64,000 bases of DNA from Streptomyces sp. NBC_01754. Lineage in GTDB: Bacteria; Actinomycetota; Actinomycetes; Streptomycetales; Streptomycetaceae. Shown here in pieces: positions 49,255 to 62,372 of the stretch (positions are counted from its first letter, which is position 1; each line of letters opens with the position of its first letter). The stretch spans positions 1,364,001 to 1,428,000 of the forward strand of contig NZ_CP109132.1 in the NCBI RefSeq assembly GCF_035918015.1, read 5' to 3'. A program made the translations under genes and the position numbers. The notes under the pieces were generated by a model. It did no database searches. It had not been told where the DNA came from and was given only the letters and a program-made list of their open reading frames with translations.

Positions 49255-49602
49255 ATGGCGACCATGGCGGAGTGCCGCAGCGCACTCGACACACTTTCCG
49301 ACAACCTCGCGGGGGCCGACGGCCACGTACGCGGTGCCACCGCGCTCGACCGCTCGCTGAGCTGCCACATCCGGGACCTCGACGTGACGTTCACCGGACG
49401 GCTGGCGGATGGCCGGATCCATGTGCTGGACACCTTCGAGGGGCCGCCCCGGGAGAAGGCCCAGATCCGGCTCGCCATGACCGGGGACGACCTGGTGGCC
49501 ATGGTGAACGGCGAGCTGAACTTCGCGAAGGCCTGGGGCTCGGGCCGGGTCCGGCTGGAGGCGGGCTTCCGTGACGTGCTGAAGCTGAAGTCCCTGCTCT
49601 GA
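49255..49602 (+). CDS. SCP2 sterol-binding-like protein
   Basis: 115 aa from ATG 49255 (ATG 49264 is possible). The fold is SCP2-like: CHIRDLDVTFTGRLADGRI, then AQIRLAMTGDDLVAMVNGEL, NFAKAWGSGRVRLEAG and VLKLKSLL. These proteins bind lipid-like ligands in a hydrophobic tunnel. It is divergent from the 48874 gene and converges on the ABC ATPase gene. The first copy of the 20-bp tandem duplication begins within its last two codons. Confidence 0.82.
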   Translation: MATMAECRSALDTLSDNLAGADGHVRGATALDRSLSCHIRDLDVTFTGRLADGRIHVLDTFEGPPREKAQIRLAMTGDDLVAMVNGELNFAKAWGSGRVRLEAGFRDVLKLKSLL

Positions 49603-49640
49603 GCGGTCAGACGGCGGCCGGAGCGGTCAGACGGCGGCCG
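49601..49640. repeat. Perfect 20-bp tandem duplication between two convergent stops
   Basis: GAGCGGTCAGACGGCGGCCG occurs twice with no gap (49601-49620 and 49621-49640). The first copy spans the SCP2 gene's stop; the second encodes the last codons and stop of the ABC ATPase. Confidence 0.95.
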
Positions 49641-50427
49641 TGCGCTTCCTGCGGGCGGCCGGGACGACGAGCGGTGTGCCGGTCTCCGGATCGTCGATGA
49701 TCTGGCAGCGCATGCCGAAGACCTCCTCGACCAGTTCCGCCGTGACGATGTCCCCGGGGGCTCCCTCGGCGATGATCTCGCCCTGACGCATCGCGATGAG
49801 GTGGGTGGCGTACCGGGCGGCGTGGTTGAGGTCGTGCAGTACGGCGACCAGGGTGCGGCCCTGTGTCTCGTGGAGTTCGGCGCAGAGGTCGAGTACGTCG
49901 ATCTGGTGCTGGATGTCGAGGTACGTCGTCGGTTCGTCGAGCAGCAGCAGCGGAGTCTGCTGGGCGAGGGCCATGGCGATCCAGACGCGCTGGCGCTGCC
50001 CGCCGGACAGCTCGTCGACGTAACGCCCGGCGAGCTCGTCGACGCCGGTCGACTCCATGGACTCCCGCACGACCCGCTCGTCCTCGGGCGACCACTGGCG
50101 CAGCAGCCCCTGGTGCGGGTAACGGCCGCGCGAGACGAGGTCGGCGACCGTGATGCCGTCGGGGGCTATGGAGGTCTGGGGCAGCAGCCCGAGCATCCTG
50201 GCGACCTTCTTGGCGGGCAGCCCGTGGATGGACTGCCCGTCCAGCAGCACCTCCCCGCGGCCGGGCTTCAGCATCCGCGCGAGCGCCCGCAGCAGGGTCG
50301 ACTTGCCGCAGGCGTTGGGACCGACGACGACCGTGAAGGAGTTGTCCGGGATCTTGACCGAGAGGTTCTCGGCGATCGTGCGGCGGTCGTAACCGAGGGT
50401 CACCGATTCTGCGGTGAGGCGCTGCAT
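49627..50427 (-). CDS. ABC transporter ATPase, ferric-siderophore type (FepC/FecE-like)
   Basis: 266 aa from ATG 50427. Walker A GPNACGKSTLL near residue 37, Q-loop LGLLPQTSIAPDGITV, signature LSGGQRQRVWIAMALAQQ, Walker B LLLLDEPTTYLDIQHQ, and H-loop VLHDLNHAARYA. The DLVSRGRYPHQG segment is characteristic of iron-siderophore/cobalamin importers. No permease or binding protein is nearby, so it must work with permeases encoded elsewhere. An iron box lies 102 bp upstream, indicating iron repression. Confidence 0.92.
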   Translation of the reverse strand: MQRLTAESVTLGYDRRTIAENLSVKIPDNSFTVVVGPNACGKSTLLRALARMLKPGRGEVLLDGQSIHGLPAKKVARMLGLLPQTSIAPDGITVADLVSRGRYPHQGLLRQWSPEDERVVRESMESTGVDELAGRYVDELSGGQRQRVWIAMALAQQTPLLLLDEPTTYLDIQHQIDVLDLCAELHETQGRTLVAVLHDLNHAARYATHLIAMRQGEIIAEGAPGDIVTAELVEEVFGMRCQIIDDPETGTPLVVPAARRKRTAAV

Positions 50428-50528
50428 GGTCGTACTCCTCGAGTGGATGGCGTGGGTCCGAGGGGCGGTGCCGGAGCGGCGGCGCGGTTGCGGGTCCGAA
50501 CGCGGCCCGGGGACTCTCGACCGACACG

Positions 50529-50547
50529 AGGTAAGGCTAACCTACCT
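50529..50547. promoter_or_regulatory. DtxR/DmdR-type iron box
   Basis: AGGTAAGGCTAACCTACCT, close to the 19-bp DtxR/IdeR/DmdR1 consensus TTAGGTTAGGCTAACCTAA. It precedes the ABC ATPase gene by 102 bp and should overlap its promoter, giving repression when iron is plentiful. Confidence 0.85.
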
Positions 50548-50633
50548 CCCCTTCTGCCTCGTCCGCCTCGTCGTCTCGTCCGGAAGGCCGACCGGCCGAC
50601 GTCCGCTTCCGCGTGGGCCCGCCCCGTACGCCC

Positions 50634-51662
50634 TTACAGCCCGAGCCCGGCCACCGCCTGCGCCGCGTCCAGTCCGCACACATCGTCACCGGCGGTCGTC
50701 CATGCGGCCCCGCAGAGGGCCCGGAGCCCGTCCAGGGGACGCCCGTCGCCCTCCAGCGCGAGCACGTCACCGCGCACAGCGGCCGTCCAGCCCCCGCACC
50801 GGAACGCGCCACCCTCCACCGTCACCTCGGGCTGGCCGGTGAGCAGCCCCCGCAGGTCCCGGTCCACATAGGTCGGCCGGTGCCGCGGCTCTGCCGCGAG
50901 CAGCCGCGCGGCGTCGGTCACCCCGGTGAGCACCAGCAGCGAGTCCACACCGCCGTTGAACGCGCCCTCGATGTCCGTGTCCAGCCGGTCCCCGACGACG
51001 AGCGGCCGCTCGGCCCCGGTCCGCAGCACGGTCTCGCGGTGCATCGGAGGCAGCGGTTTGCCCGCGACCTGCGGTTCGGCCCCCGTGGCGATGCGTACGA
51101 CCTCGACGGCCGCGCCGTTACCCGGCGCGATGCCCCGGGCGGAGGGGATGGTCAGGTCCGTGTTGGACGCGAACCACGCGGCACCTCCCGCGATCGCGTA
51201 CGCGGCCTCCGCGAACCGGCCCCACGGCAGGTCGGGGCCACCGAAGCCCTGGGCCACCGCCACCGGTTCGTCGTCCGCCGACTCCACGGGCACCAGGCCC
51301 CGCTCTCGGAGCGCGACCCGCAGTCCCTCGCCGCCGACGACCAACACCCTTGATCCCGTAGGCAACTGATCGGACATCAGCCGGGCCACCGCCTGAGCCG
51401 AGGTGATCACTTCGGTGGGCTCGGCAGGCACCCCGAGCTCCGTCAGGTGCTCGGCCACCGCGGCGGGGGTCCGCAGCGCGTTGTTCGTCACATACGCCAA
51501 CCGCATCCCGCCGTCCCGTGCGGTGCCCAGCGATTCGACGGCGTGCACGATGGCGTGCCCGCCCGCGTACACCACTCCGTCGAGATCGAGCAGGGCCGTG
51601 TCGTACGCCTCGCTCAACGCCGTGCCGCTTCCGCTCGGGAGGGACCTGTACCGCTGGCTCAT
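50634..51662 (-). CDS. HAD-IIA family phosphatase (NagD-like)
   Basis: 342 aa from ATG 51662, with AAGGAG upstream. The first HAD motif is LLDLDGVVYAGG; AYVTNNALRTPAAVAEHL is motif II of the NagD type with its cap; GKPLPPMHRETV carries the motif III lysine; PLVVGDRLDTDIEGAFNGG is motif IV. Candidate substrates are p-nitrophenyl phosphate in vitro and nucleotides or phosphoglycolate-like compounds in vivo. A C-terminal extension of about 75 residues after the HAD fold (GWTAAVRGDVLALEGDGRPL) is not explained. Confidence 0.9.
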   Translation of the reverse strand: MSQRYRSLPSGSGTALSEAYDTALLDLDGVVYAGGHAIVHAVESLGTARDGGMRLAYVTNNALRTPAAVAEHLTELGVPAEPTEVITSAQAVARLMSDQLPTGSRVLVVGGEGLRVALRERGLVPVESADDEPVAVAQGFGGPDLPWGRFAEAAYAIAGGAAWFASNTDLTIPSARGIAPGNGAAVEVVRIATGAEPQVAGKPLPPMHRETVLRTGAERPLVVGDRLDTDIEGAFNGGVDSLLVLTGVTDAARLLAAEPRHRPTYVDRDLRGLLTGQPEVTVEGGAFRCGGWTAAVRGDVLALEGDGRPLDGLRALCGAAWTTAGDDVCGLDAAQAVAGLGL

Positions 51663-51739
51663 CGTGCTCCTTCTTCCTCGCTTCTCCCCCGATCATCGCT
51701 CATCACGGGAGCGCACATACGATGCACAATTGGCTTCCT

Positions 51740-51759
51740 CCCCGGCTTGGAGGCCGGGG
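51740..51759. other. Hairpin resembling an IS200/IS605-type element end
   Basis: CCCCGGC / GCCGGGG arms with a 6-nt loop, set in TTGGCTTCCTCCCC...GGTATCCAC, a context I associate with the subterminal hairpins of IS200/IS605 elements. It lies 20 bp before the DUF1015 start, between the ribosome site and the promoter. No transposase is present. Confidence 0.35.
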
Positions 51760-51779
51760 TATCCACTCAGAAGGAAGAG

Positions 51780-53081
51780 ATGAACACATCAGGGCGCGCC
51801 ACCGACCACGGGCTGCGGCTGATCCCCTTCCGCGGGCTGCGGTACGTCCCCGAACGGGTCGGCAGTCTGGCCGCGGTGACGTCACCGCCGTACGACGTCG
51901 TCGTACGGCCCGACGGTCTGCACCACCTGGAGTCGCTGGACCCGCACAACATCGTGCGCCTGATCCTTCCGCAGGCGGGCAGCGCCGCGGCCCGCCACCG
52001 CCAGGCCGCCTCCGCCCTGAGGCTCTGGCTGGCCGAAGGCATCCTGGCCGCGGACCCGGAACCGGTGCTCTACGTCTACGAGCAGCGGTCCGGCGACCTC
52101 CTGCAACGCGGGGTGATCGGGGCACTGTCCCTTTCGCCCGCGTCCGAGGGCGTCGTGCTGCCGCACGAGGACGTCATGGCGGACGTCGTCGCGGACCGGG
52201 CCGACCTGATGCGCACGACGGGGGCCCATCTCGAACCGCTGCTCCTGAGCTACACCGGTGACGGCCGGCCGGCCGGTGCGGCGGCCGTCATCGAGCGGAC
52301 GGTGGAACGGGCACCGCTCCTGACCACGACGACCGAGGACGGCGTCGCCCATCGGCTCTGGGCCGTCACCGATCCTGCGGAACAGGCCCGCATCCAGGCG
52401 GACCTGGCGATCCGTCAGGCGTTGATCGCGGACGGCCACCACCGTTGGGCCACCTATCTGCGGCTCCAGCGGGAGCAGTCGCGTCCCGGCCCCTGGGACT
52501 TCGGGCTGGTACTGCTCGTGGACACGGTCCGCTATCCCCTGCGGGTACGCGCCATCCACCGTCTGCTGCACGGCCTTCCGGTCGCGGATGCGCTCTGGAC
52601 GCTCGACGGTCACTTCCGGGTCCGGGACGTCGGGGGACCGCTCCCCCGGGCGCTCGACGCACTCGCCAAGGCGACCGCCGGAGGGAACGCCTTCCTGCTC
52701 GCGGGCGACGGAGGTTTCCACCTCATCGACCGGCCGGACCCGCTGCTGCTGGCCCGCACGGTCCCCGCCGACCGGCCGGCGGCGTGGCGCGAACTGGACG
52801 CCACGGTGCTGCACTCGACCCTCCTGGACGCGGTGTGGCGGATCCCCGACGACCCCGAGCACATCGCCTACATCCACGACACCGAGGCGGCGGTCGAACA
52901 GGCCGAGCGGAACGGTGCCACGGCGGTCCTGATGCGTCCGGTGCGCGAGGACGTCGTACGGGACCTGGCCAGGCAGGGCGTCACCATGCCTCGCAAGTCG
53001 ACGTCGTTCGGCCCGAAGCCGGCCACCGGTCTGGTGCTGCGCAGTCTCGGGGCGGACGCGGGCGGCCCCGAGGTCGACTGA
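51780..53081 (+). CDS. DUF1015 domain-containing protein
   Basis: 433 aa from ATG 51780, with AAGGAAGAG upstream. The family opening LRLIPFRGLRYVPE and TSPPYDVV, and the central IRQALIADGHHRWATYLRL with the DGHHR motif, identify DUF1015. The rest is alpha/beta with no signal peptide. Members are widespread and of unknown function; the HHR cluster suggests a phosphotransfer or kinase-like active site, which is inference. It starts 118 bp from the divergent HAD phosphatase gene, a common pairing in Streptomyces. Confidence 0.9.
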   Translation: MNTSGRATDHGLRLIPFRGLRYVPERVGSLAAVTSPPYDVVVRPDGLHHLESLDPHNIVRLILPQAGSAAARHRQAASALRLWLAEGILAADPEPVLYVYEQRSGDLLQRGVIGALSLSPASEGVVLPHEDVMADVVADRADLMRTTGAHLEPLLLSYTGDGRPAGAAAVIERTVERAPLLTTTTEDGVAHRLWAVTDPAEQARIQADLAIRQALIADGHHRWATYLRLQREQSRPGPWDFGLVLLVDTVRYPLRVRAIHRLLHGLPVADALWTLDGHFRVRDVGGPLPRALDALAKATAGGNAFLLAGDGGFHLIDRPDPLLLARTVPADRPAAWRELDATVLHSTLLDAVWRIPDDPEHIAYIHDTEAAVEQAERNGATAVLMRPVREDVVRDLARQGVTMPRKSTSFGPKPATGLVLRSLGADAGGPEVD

Positions 53082-53106
53082 CGTCGCTTCCTCCCATGCT
53101 CCGAAA

Positions 53107-53150
53107 CAGGGAGAGGGCGGCACCCGTGTGCGGGTGCCGCCCTCTCCCTG
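53107..53150. terminator. Bidirectional terminator, DUF1015 / TPR gene
   Basis: Perfect 20-bp arms with a TGTG loop between convergent stops at 53081 and 53199. Confidence 0.85.
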
Positions 53151-53198
53151 TAACGCTGTTGTGCTGTTCAGCCATGTCCAGCTGTTCGGCTTCGGCGC

Positions 53199-55517
53199 TT
53201 ACGCCTTCGCGGGTCCGTCCGCGTCTCCGTCCGCGCCCTCACGCCCCGCATCGGCCTGCGGGGCGTCGTCGCCACCGGCGTCGCCCTCTGCGTCCGCCTC
53301 CACGCCGGTGTCCGCCGCGTGCCGCGGGTTGTCCGGGACGTCGTCCGGGACGTCGTCCGGGAGATCCTCGTCGTCGTCTTCGCCCAGGGCGTCGACGAAC
53401 TCGACGCCGTCGAGCTCGGCCAGCCGGTCCGAGGCGTCGGTGGAGCCGTCCTTGTCCGCCTCCAGCGCCTTCCCGAACCATTCGCGTGCCTCGTCCTCAC
53501 GCCCGGCCTCCAGGAGGGCGTCCGCGTAGGCGTACCGCAGCCGCGGGGTCCACGAGTGGACGGCGTGGGAGGCGAGTTCGGGGCTCTGCAAGGTGACGAT
53601 GGCGGCGTCGAGCTGCCCCATGTCCCGACGGGCCCCGGCCGCGACGAGGCGCATCTCCACCTGCCCGGCCTTGTCCAGCTTCTGTACCTCGGGCTCACCG
53701 GCCATGGCCATGGCCCGCTCGGGCCGGCCCAGGCCGCGCTCGCAGTCGGCCATGACGGGCCACAGCTCCACGGCCCCGGTCATCCGGCGCGACGCCCTGA
53801 ACTCCGCCAGCGCCTCGGAGTACCTCTGCGTGGCGTAGGCGGCGAAGCCGGCCGCCTCACGAACGGCGGCGACGCGCGAGGCGAGACGCAGGGCGATGCG
53901 TGAGTAGGCGTAGGCCTGCTCGGGGTCCTCGTCGATCAGGCGGGCGACCATGACGAGGTTGCGCGCGACGTCCTCGGCAAGGGTCTTCGGCAGGCTCATG
54001 AGCTCCTGCCGCACGTCCTTGTCGATCTCGTCGCCGATGACCTCGTCAGGGATCGGGAGACGCTTGATCGGCTCCCGATCGCGGTCGTCACGCCCCTGGT
54101 AGCCACCACGGTCGTCACGGCCCTGATAGCCACCACGGCTGTTGCCCCGGTCGAAGCCACGGTCGTTGCCCCGGTCGTTGTCCCTGCGCGGGCCACGGTC
54201 CCGGTCACGGCTCCGGTCGTCACGGCTGAAGCCGCCAGCACCGGTGCCACCACCCCTGCTGTCATCACGCCGGTTGTCGTCGCGGCGGAAGCCGCCGGCG
54301 GGACGGTCGTCCTCCCGACGCGGAGCGCCACCCCGGTACCCACCACGGTCGTCGTCGCGGCGCGGAGCTCGGTCGTCGCGGCGGAAACCACCGCCACCGG
54401 TGCGGTTGTCCGCCCGGCTGTCGCCGCCCCGGTACCCGCCACGCTCGTCGTCACGGCGCGGAGCACGGTCGTCACGGCGGAAACCGCCACCGCCGGTGCC
54501 ACCACCACGACTGTCGTCACGACGGAAACCACCGGGACGGTCGTCATCACGACGCGGGCCACGAGGCCGGTCGTCACGACGCTCGAAACCACCACCGCCA
54601 CGCTGCCCGCCACGGTCGTCGTCCCGACGCGGAGCGCCACCCCGGTACCCGCCACGCTCGTCGTCACGGCGCGGAGCACGGTCGTCACGGCGGAAACCAC
54701 CACCGCCGGTGCCACCACCACGACTGTCGTCACGACGGAAACCACCGGGACGGTCGTCATCACGACGCGGGCCACGAGGCCGGTCGTCACGACGCTCGAA
54801 ACCACCACCGCCACGCTGCCCGCCACGGTCGTCGTCCCGACGCGGAGCGCCACCCCGGTACCCGCCACGCTCGTCGTCACGGCGCGGAGCACGGTCGTCA
54901 CGGCGGAAACCACCTCCACCGGTGCCACCACCACGACTGTCGTCACGACGGAAACCACCGGGACGGTCGTCATCACGACGCGGGCCACGAGGCCGGTCGT
55001 CACGACGCTCGAAACCACCACCGCCACGCTGCCCGCCACGGTCGTCGTCCCGACGCGGAGCGCCACCCCGGTACCCGCCACGCTCGTCGTCACGGCGCGG
55101 AGCACGGTCGTCACGGCGGAAACCACCTCCACCGGTGCCACCACCACGACTGTCGTCACGACGGAAACCACCGGGACGGTCGTCATCACGACGCGGGCCA
55201 CGAGGCCGGTCGTCACGACGCTCGAAACCACCACCGCCACGCTGCCCGCCACGGTCGTCGTCCCGACGCGGAGCACGGTCCCGGTCGCGGTCGTCACGGC
55301 GGAATCCGCCGCCGCCCGCGCTGGGACCGCCGGCGCCACGGCCGCTGTCACGACGCGGGCCACGATCGCGGTCATCTCGACGGAAGCCGCCTCGGTCACC
55401 GTCGCGTCGGGGCGCGGAGGAGCGGTCGTCACGGCCTCCCCGGAAGCCGCCCCTGTCACCGTCTTCACGGCGACGCGGCTCGCGCTCCGGACGGTCGTCG
55501 GAAGAGTTGGTGGACAT
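53199..55517 (-). CDS. TPR protein with a long Arg/Asp/Gly (RGG-like) repeat N-terminus
   Basis: 772 aa from ATG 55517 (MSTNSSDDRPEREP), with AGGAG upstream. Residues 1-480 are low-complexity Arg/Asp/Gly with GGFRRDDR, GGYRGG and RAPRRDDE units; within this are four 71-residue near-identical blocks. Residues about 480-700 are TPR-like: LAEDVARNLVMVARLIDEDP, YAYSRIALRLASRVAAVREA, AAYATQRYSEALAEFRASRR, LRYAYADALLEAGREDEARE. The tail is acidic. The repeat region should be disordered and RNA-binding or condensate-forming; the TPR part a protein scaffold. It ends immediately before the rRNA operon, same strand. Role unknown. Confidence 0.88.
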   Translation of the reverse strand: MSTNSSDDRPEREPRRREDGDRGGFRGGRDDRSSAPRRDGDRGGFRRDDRDRGPRRDSGRGAGGPSAGGGGFRRDDRDRDRAPRRDDDRGGQRGGGGFERRDDRPRGPRRDDDRPGGFRRDDSRGGGTGGGGFRRDDRAPRRDDERGGYRGGAPRRDDDRGGQRGGGGFERRDDRPRGPRRDDDRPGGFRRDDSRGGGTGGGGFRRDDRAPRRDDERGGYRGGAPRRDDDRGGQRGGGGFERRDDRPRGPRRDDDRPGGFRRDDSRGGGTGGGGFRRDDRAPRRDDERGGYRGGAPRRDDDRGGQRGGGGFERRDDRPRGPRRDDDRPGGFRRDDSRGGGTGGGGFRRDDRAPRRDDERGGYRGGDSRADNRTGGGGFRRDDRAPRRDDDRGGYRGGAPRREDDRPAGGFRRDDNRRDDSRGGGTGAGGFSRDDRSRDRDRGPRRDNDRGNDRGFDRGNSRGGYQGRDDRGGYQGRDDRDREPIKRLPIPDEVIGDEIDKDVRQELMSLPKTLAEDVARNLVMVARLIDEDPEQAYAYSRIALRLASRVAAVREAAGFAAYATQRYSEALAEFRASRRMTGAVELWPVMADCERGLGRPERAMAMAGEPEVQKLDKAGQVEMRLVAAGARRDMGQLDAAIVTLQSPELASHAVHSWTPRLRYAYADALLEAGREDEAREWFGKALEADKDGSTDASDRLAELDGVEFVDALGEDDDEDLPDDVPDDVPDNPRHAADTGVEADAEGDAGGDDAPQADAGREGADGDADGPAKA
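54431..55275. repeat. Four tandem 213-bp units coding for the RGG-like blocks
   Basis: Unit starts at 54431, 54644, 54857 and 55070 (GGTACCCGCCACGCTCGTCG opens each). The spacing is exactly 213 bp (71 codons), and copies differ only at a few positions. The last copy is truncated near 55275. Flanking shorter repeats extend to about 54100 and 55420. Confidence 0.95.
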
Positions 55518-55577
55518 GCGGGTGACTCCTGTCATCGGGTACCACAGACATTCTCGCGCAATCGGCCGACCGACGCG

Positions 55578-55633
55578 CTTCAGGAAAACAAAAAGACCCT
55601 TGGTCCCAGCGTTGAACGCTGGGACCAAGGGTC
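55578..55633 (-). terminator. rRNA operon terminator
   Basis: 17-bp perfect arms (55595-55611 and 55617-55633), 5-nt loop, followed on the minus strand by a T-rich run (TTTTTGTTTT). It lies 11 bp past the 5S 3' end. A classic intrinsic terminator, rare in this genome. Confidence 0.92.
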
Positions 55634-55643
55634 CTGAAAGATT

Positions 55644-55762
55644 GTTCGGCGGCGTCCTACTCTCCCACAGGGTCCCCCCTGCAGTACCATCGGCGCTGAA
55701 AGGCTTAGCTTCCGGGTTCGGAATGTAACCGGGCGTTTCCCTAACGCAATGACCACCGAAAC
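55644..55762 (-). rRNA. rrf: 5S ribosomal RNA
   Basis: 119 nt. The minus strand starts GTTTCGGTGGTCATTGCG, contains CCGAACCCGGAAGCTAAGCC and ends GGACGCCGCCGAAC; the ends pair as expected for 5S helix I. Last gene of the operon. Confidence 0.97.
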
Positions 55763-55880
55763 ACTATCGGCCACTCCCGCGCAGGGCGGGAATATCGGCA
55801 CTTAGCGAACAAGCACACTCTTCAGTTAAATAAGTGACGTTGTTCAACCGGCGCGATAACTGTTCGCAGCCTGGGAACAA

Positions 55881-55897
55881 CACAGTGGACGCGAGCA
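55881..55897 (-). ncRNA. 3' half of the 23S processing stem
   Basis: CACAGTGGACGCGAGCA on the plus strand is the exact inverse of the 17 bases at 59031-59047. In the precursor RNA the two segments pair across the ends of 23S, giving an RNase III-type processing stem. Confidence 0.85.
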
Positions 55898-55902
55898 ACT
55901 GA

Positions 55903-60850
<4,948 letters not shown>

Positions 60851-61330
60851 ATGTTTTCCCGTAATCGGGACCACACACACGAGAGCGGAACAACCAGGTC
60901 GGAATAAGACCGGTCGTTCACAGCGTCCTCGCTGTGTTTCGCCTGCCGGCACCCCGAAGGGCCCGACAGGTCTTTTCAAAGGAACCACCAACCTGTCGTC
61001 ACCGACAGGCCGGGGTATCAACATATCTGGCGTTGACTTTTGGCACGCTGTTGAGTTCTCAAGGAACGGACGCTTCCTTCGGTCCCGTTTCACCGGGGCC
61101 CTCCGGGCGCTTCCCTTCGTTCTTGCGTTTCCGACTCTATCAGACTCTTTCGTGTCCGATTCCCGGTCGAAGCGGGTCCCACAATGTTCTGCTTTCCAGT
61201 TCTTCGCTTTCGCGTTTCCCTTTCGGCGTGGGCACTACGTTAACCGATTTCCCCGGCGACTCATAATCGAGTCCGTCGGGATGAATTCCGGCGTGCCGAA
61301 ATTACACCCGCCAGGGTGAATCGAAAGTAG
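60851..61330 (-). promoter_or_regulatory. rRNA operon promoter and leader region
   Basis: 480 bp, AT-richer than its surroundings, with no gene. A candidate -10 (TAGAGT, at 61134-61139 by complement, in TCTGATAGAGTC) resembles conserved Streptomyces rrn promoters. The palindromic TTGAGTTCTCAA at 61051-61062 recurs in part in the 16S-23S spacer, and may be an antitermination or processing signal. Several promoters in series are usual for these operons. Confidence 0.65.
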
Positions 61331-61542
61331 TGGGTCGCCCTCTCCCGGTGCTCCGGCCCGGTCCGATGGACCACGCCAACCACAACTGCATCCGTTCAAG
61401 CGGCTCGGACCACATTAGGGAAGCCGCAGACGCGAGTCAAGTCGGTCAGTCCGGTGAGGGCCTCCAGCCCGGCCCAGGTCTCGGCGGCGTCGACAGCCGT
61501 TCACCCTGCCGGGAACGAGCAGTGCGCAAGGGGCACAACGGC

Positions 61543-62154
61543 TCAGGCTCCGGAGGACGGCTTGGCTCTCGGGCTCAGTCGGTAGGCCGAGACCGTTGGA
61601 TCACCGGCGAGATGGAACCGGTGTTGCCAGTCGTGGGCCTTGCTCACACCTACCCGCGGACCGACCTGGATGAGCGCGGCAGGTACCGACTCGCCCTCGG
61701 ACAACATGACCGAGGTACCTGTCAGGAGATCCGCGCCGTTGTGCTCCGCCGTGACGCCGAGTGCCTGACAGAAGTTTCCCGGACCCCGGGCGAGACGGGG
61801 AGTCTCGACCCTCTCCCCTCGCCGCCCGCGTGCCAGGTCTTCCCCCTCGATGACTCTGCCTGCCCGGACGAGGACGGCCGAGGCGATGCCGTCCGTCCCG
61901 GTGACGACGTTGGCGCACCAGTGAAGACCGTGGGACCGGTAGACGTACAGGTGTCCCGCGGGTCCGAACATGACGGCGTTACGGGACGTCCGGCCCCGGT
62001 AGGCATGGGAAGCCGGGTCAGCCGTACCTGAGTACGCCTCGGTCTCCGTGATGGCGATGCTCACGGTGCCCTCGGGGGTCTTGCAGGTGAGAACGCTCCC
62101 GAGCAGCTTGGGGGCGATCTCTTCAGCAGGATGGGCGAGGAGGCCGACGTTCAT
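61543..62154 (-). CDS. DNA-3-methyladenine glycosylase (AAG/MPG family)
   Basis: 203 aa from ATG 62154, with GAGGAGGG upstream. The family blocks are ITETEAYSGTADPASHAYRG with the catalytic Glu, RNAVMFGPAGHLYVYRSHGL, CANVVTGTDGIASAVLVRAG and ARGPGNFCQALGV. It excises alkylated purines in base-excision repair. Length is normal. It stands alone, divergent from the Spo0M-like gene, downstream of the rRNA promoter region. 61331-61542 shows nothing. Confidence 0.92.
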   Translation of the reverse strand: MNVGLLAHPAEEIAPKLLGSVLTCKTPEGTVSIAITETEAYSGTADPASHAYRGRTSRNAVMFGPAGHLYVYRSHGLHWCANVVTGTDGIASAVLVRAGRVIEGEDLARGRRGERVETPRLARGPGNFCQALGVTAEHNGADLLTGTSVMLSEGESVPAALIQVGPRVGVSKAHDWQHRFHLAGDPTVSAYRLSPRAKPSSGA

Positions 62155-62372
62155 GCCGCCCTCCTCGACGTCCCGTACGTCAAGTGGGCGTACGAGTGGC
62201 CCGGCGGGCCGGGGGCCATCTCCATGACGGATCGGTCGGAGAAGTCCCGCGTCGGCGGCGTACGGTCCATGCGCTCTTCCATGCTGTCCGAGGGTACTGG
62301 GAGGCATGGAGGGAACCGGCTACGGTCACCACGCGTATGTAGGGGGCAGGGGCGGGACCAAGGAGGAAGAAC

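Noticed and set aside
54431..55275. CRISPR-like array
   Set aside because: Units are 213 bp, contiguous, coding and without unique spacers.
54142..55728. A 528-codon Pro/Arg/Ser frame and a 490-codon Val/Thr frame over the repeat region
   Set aside because: Both are alternative-frame readings of the 213-bp repeats. The frame that ends in TPR helices and has AGGAG before ATG 55517 is the real one.
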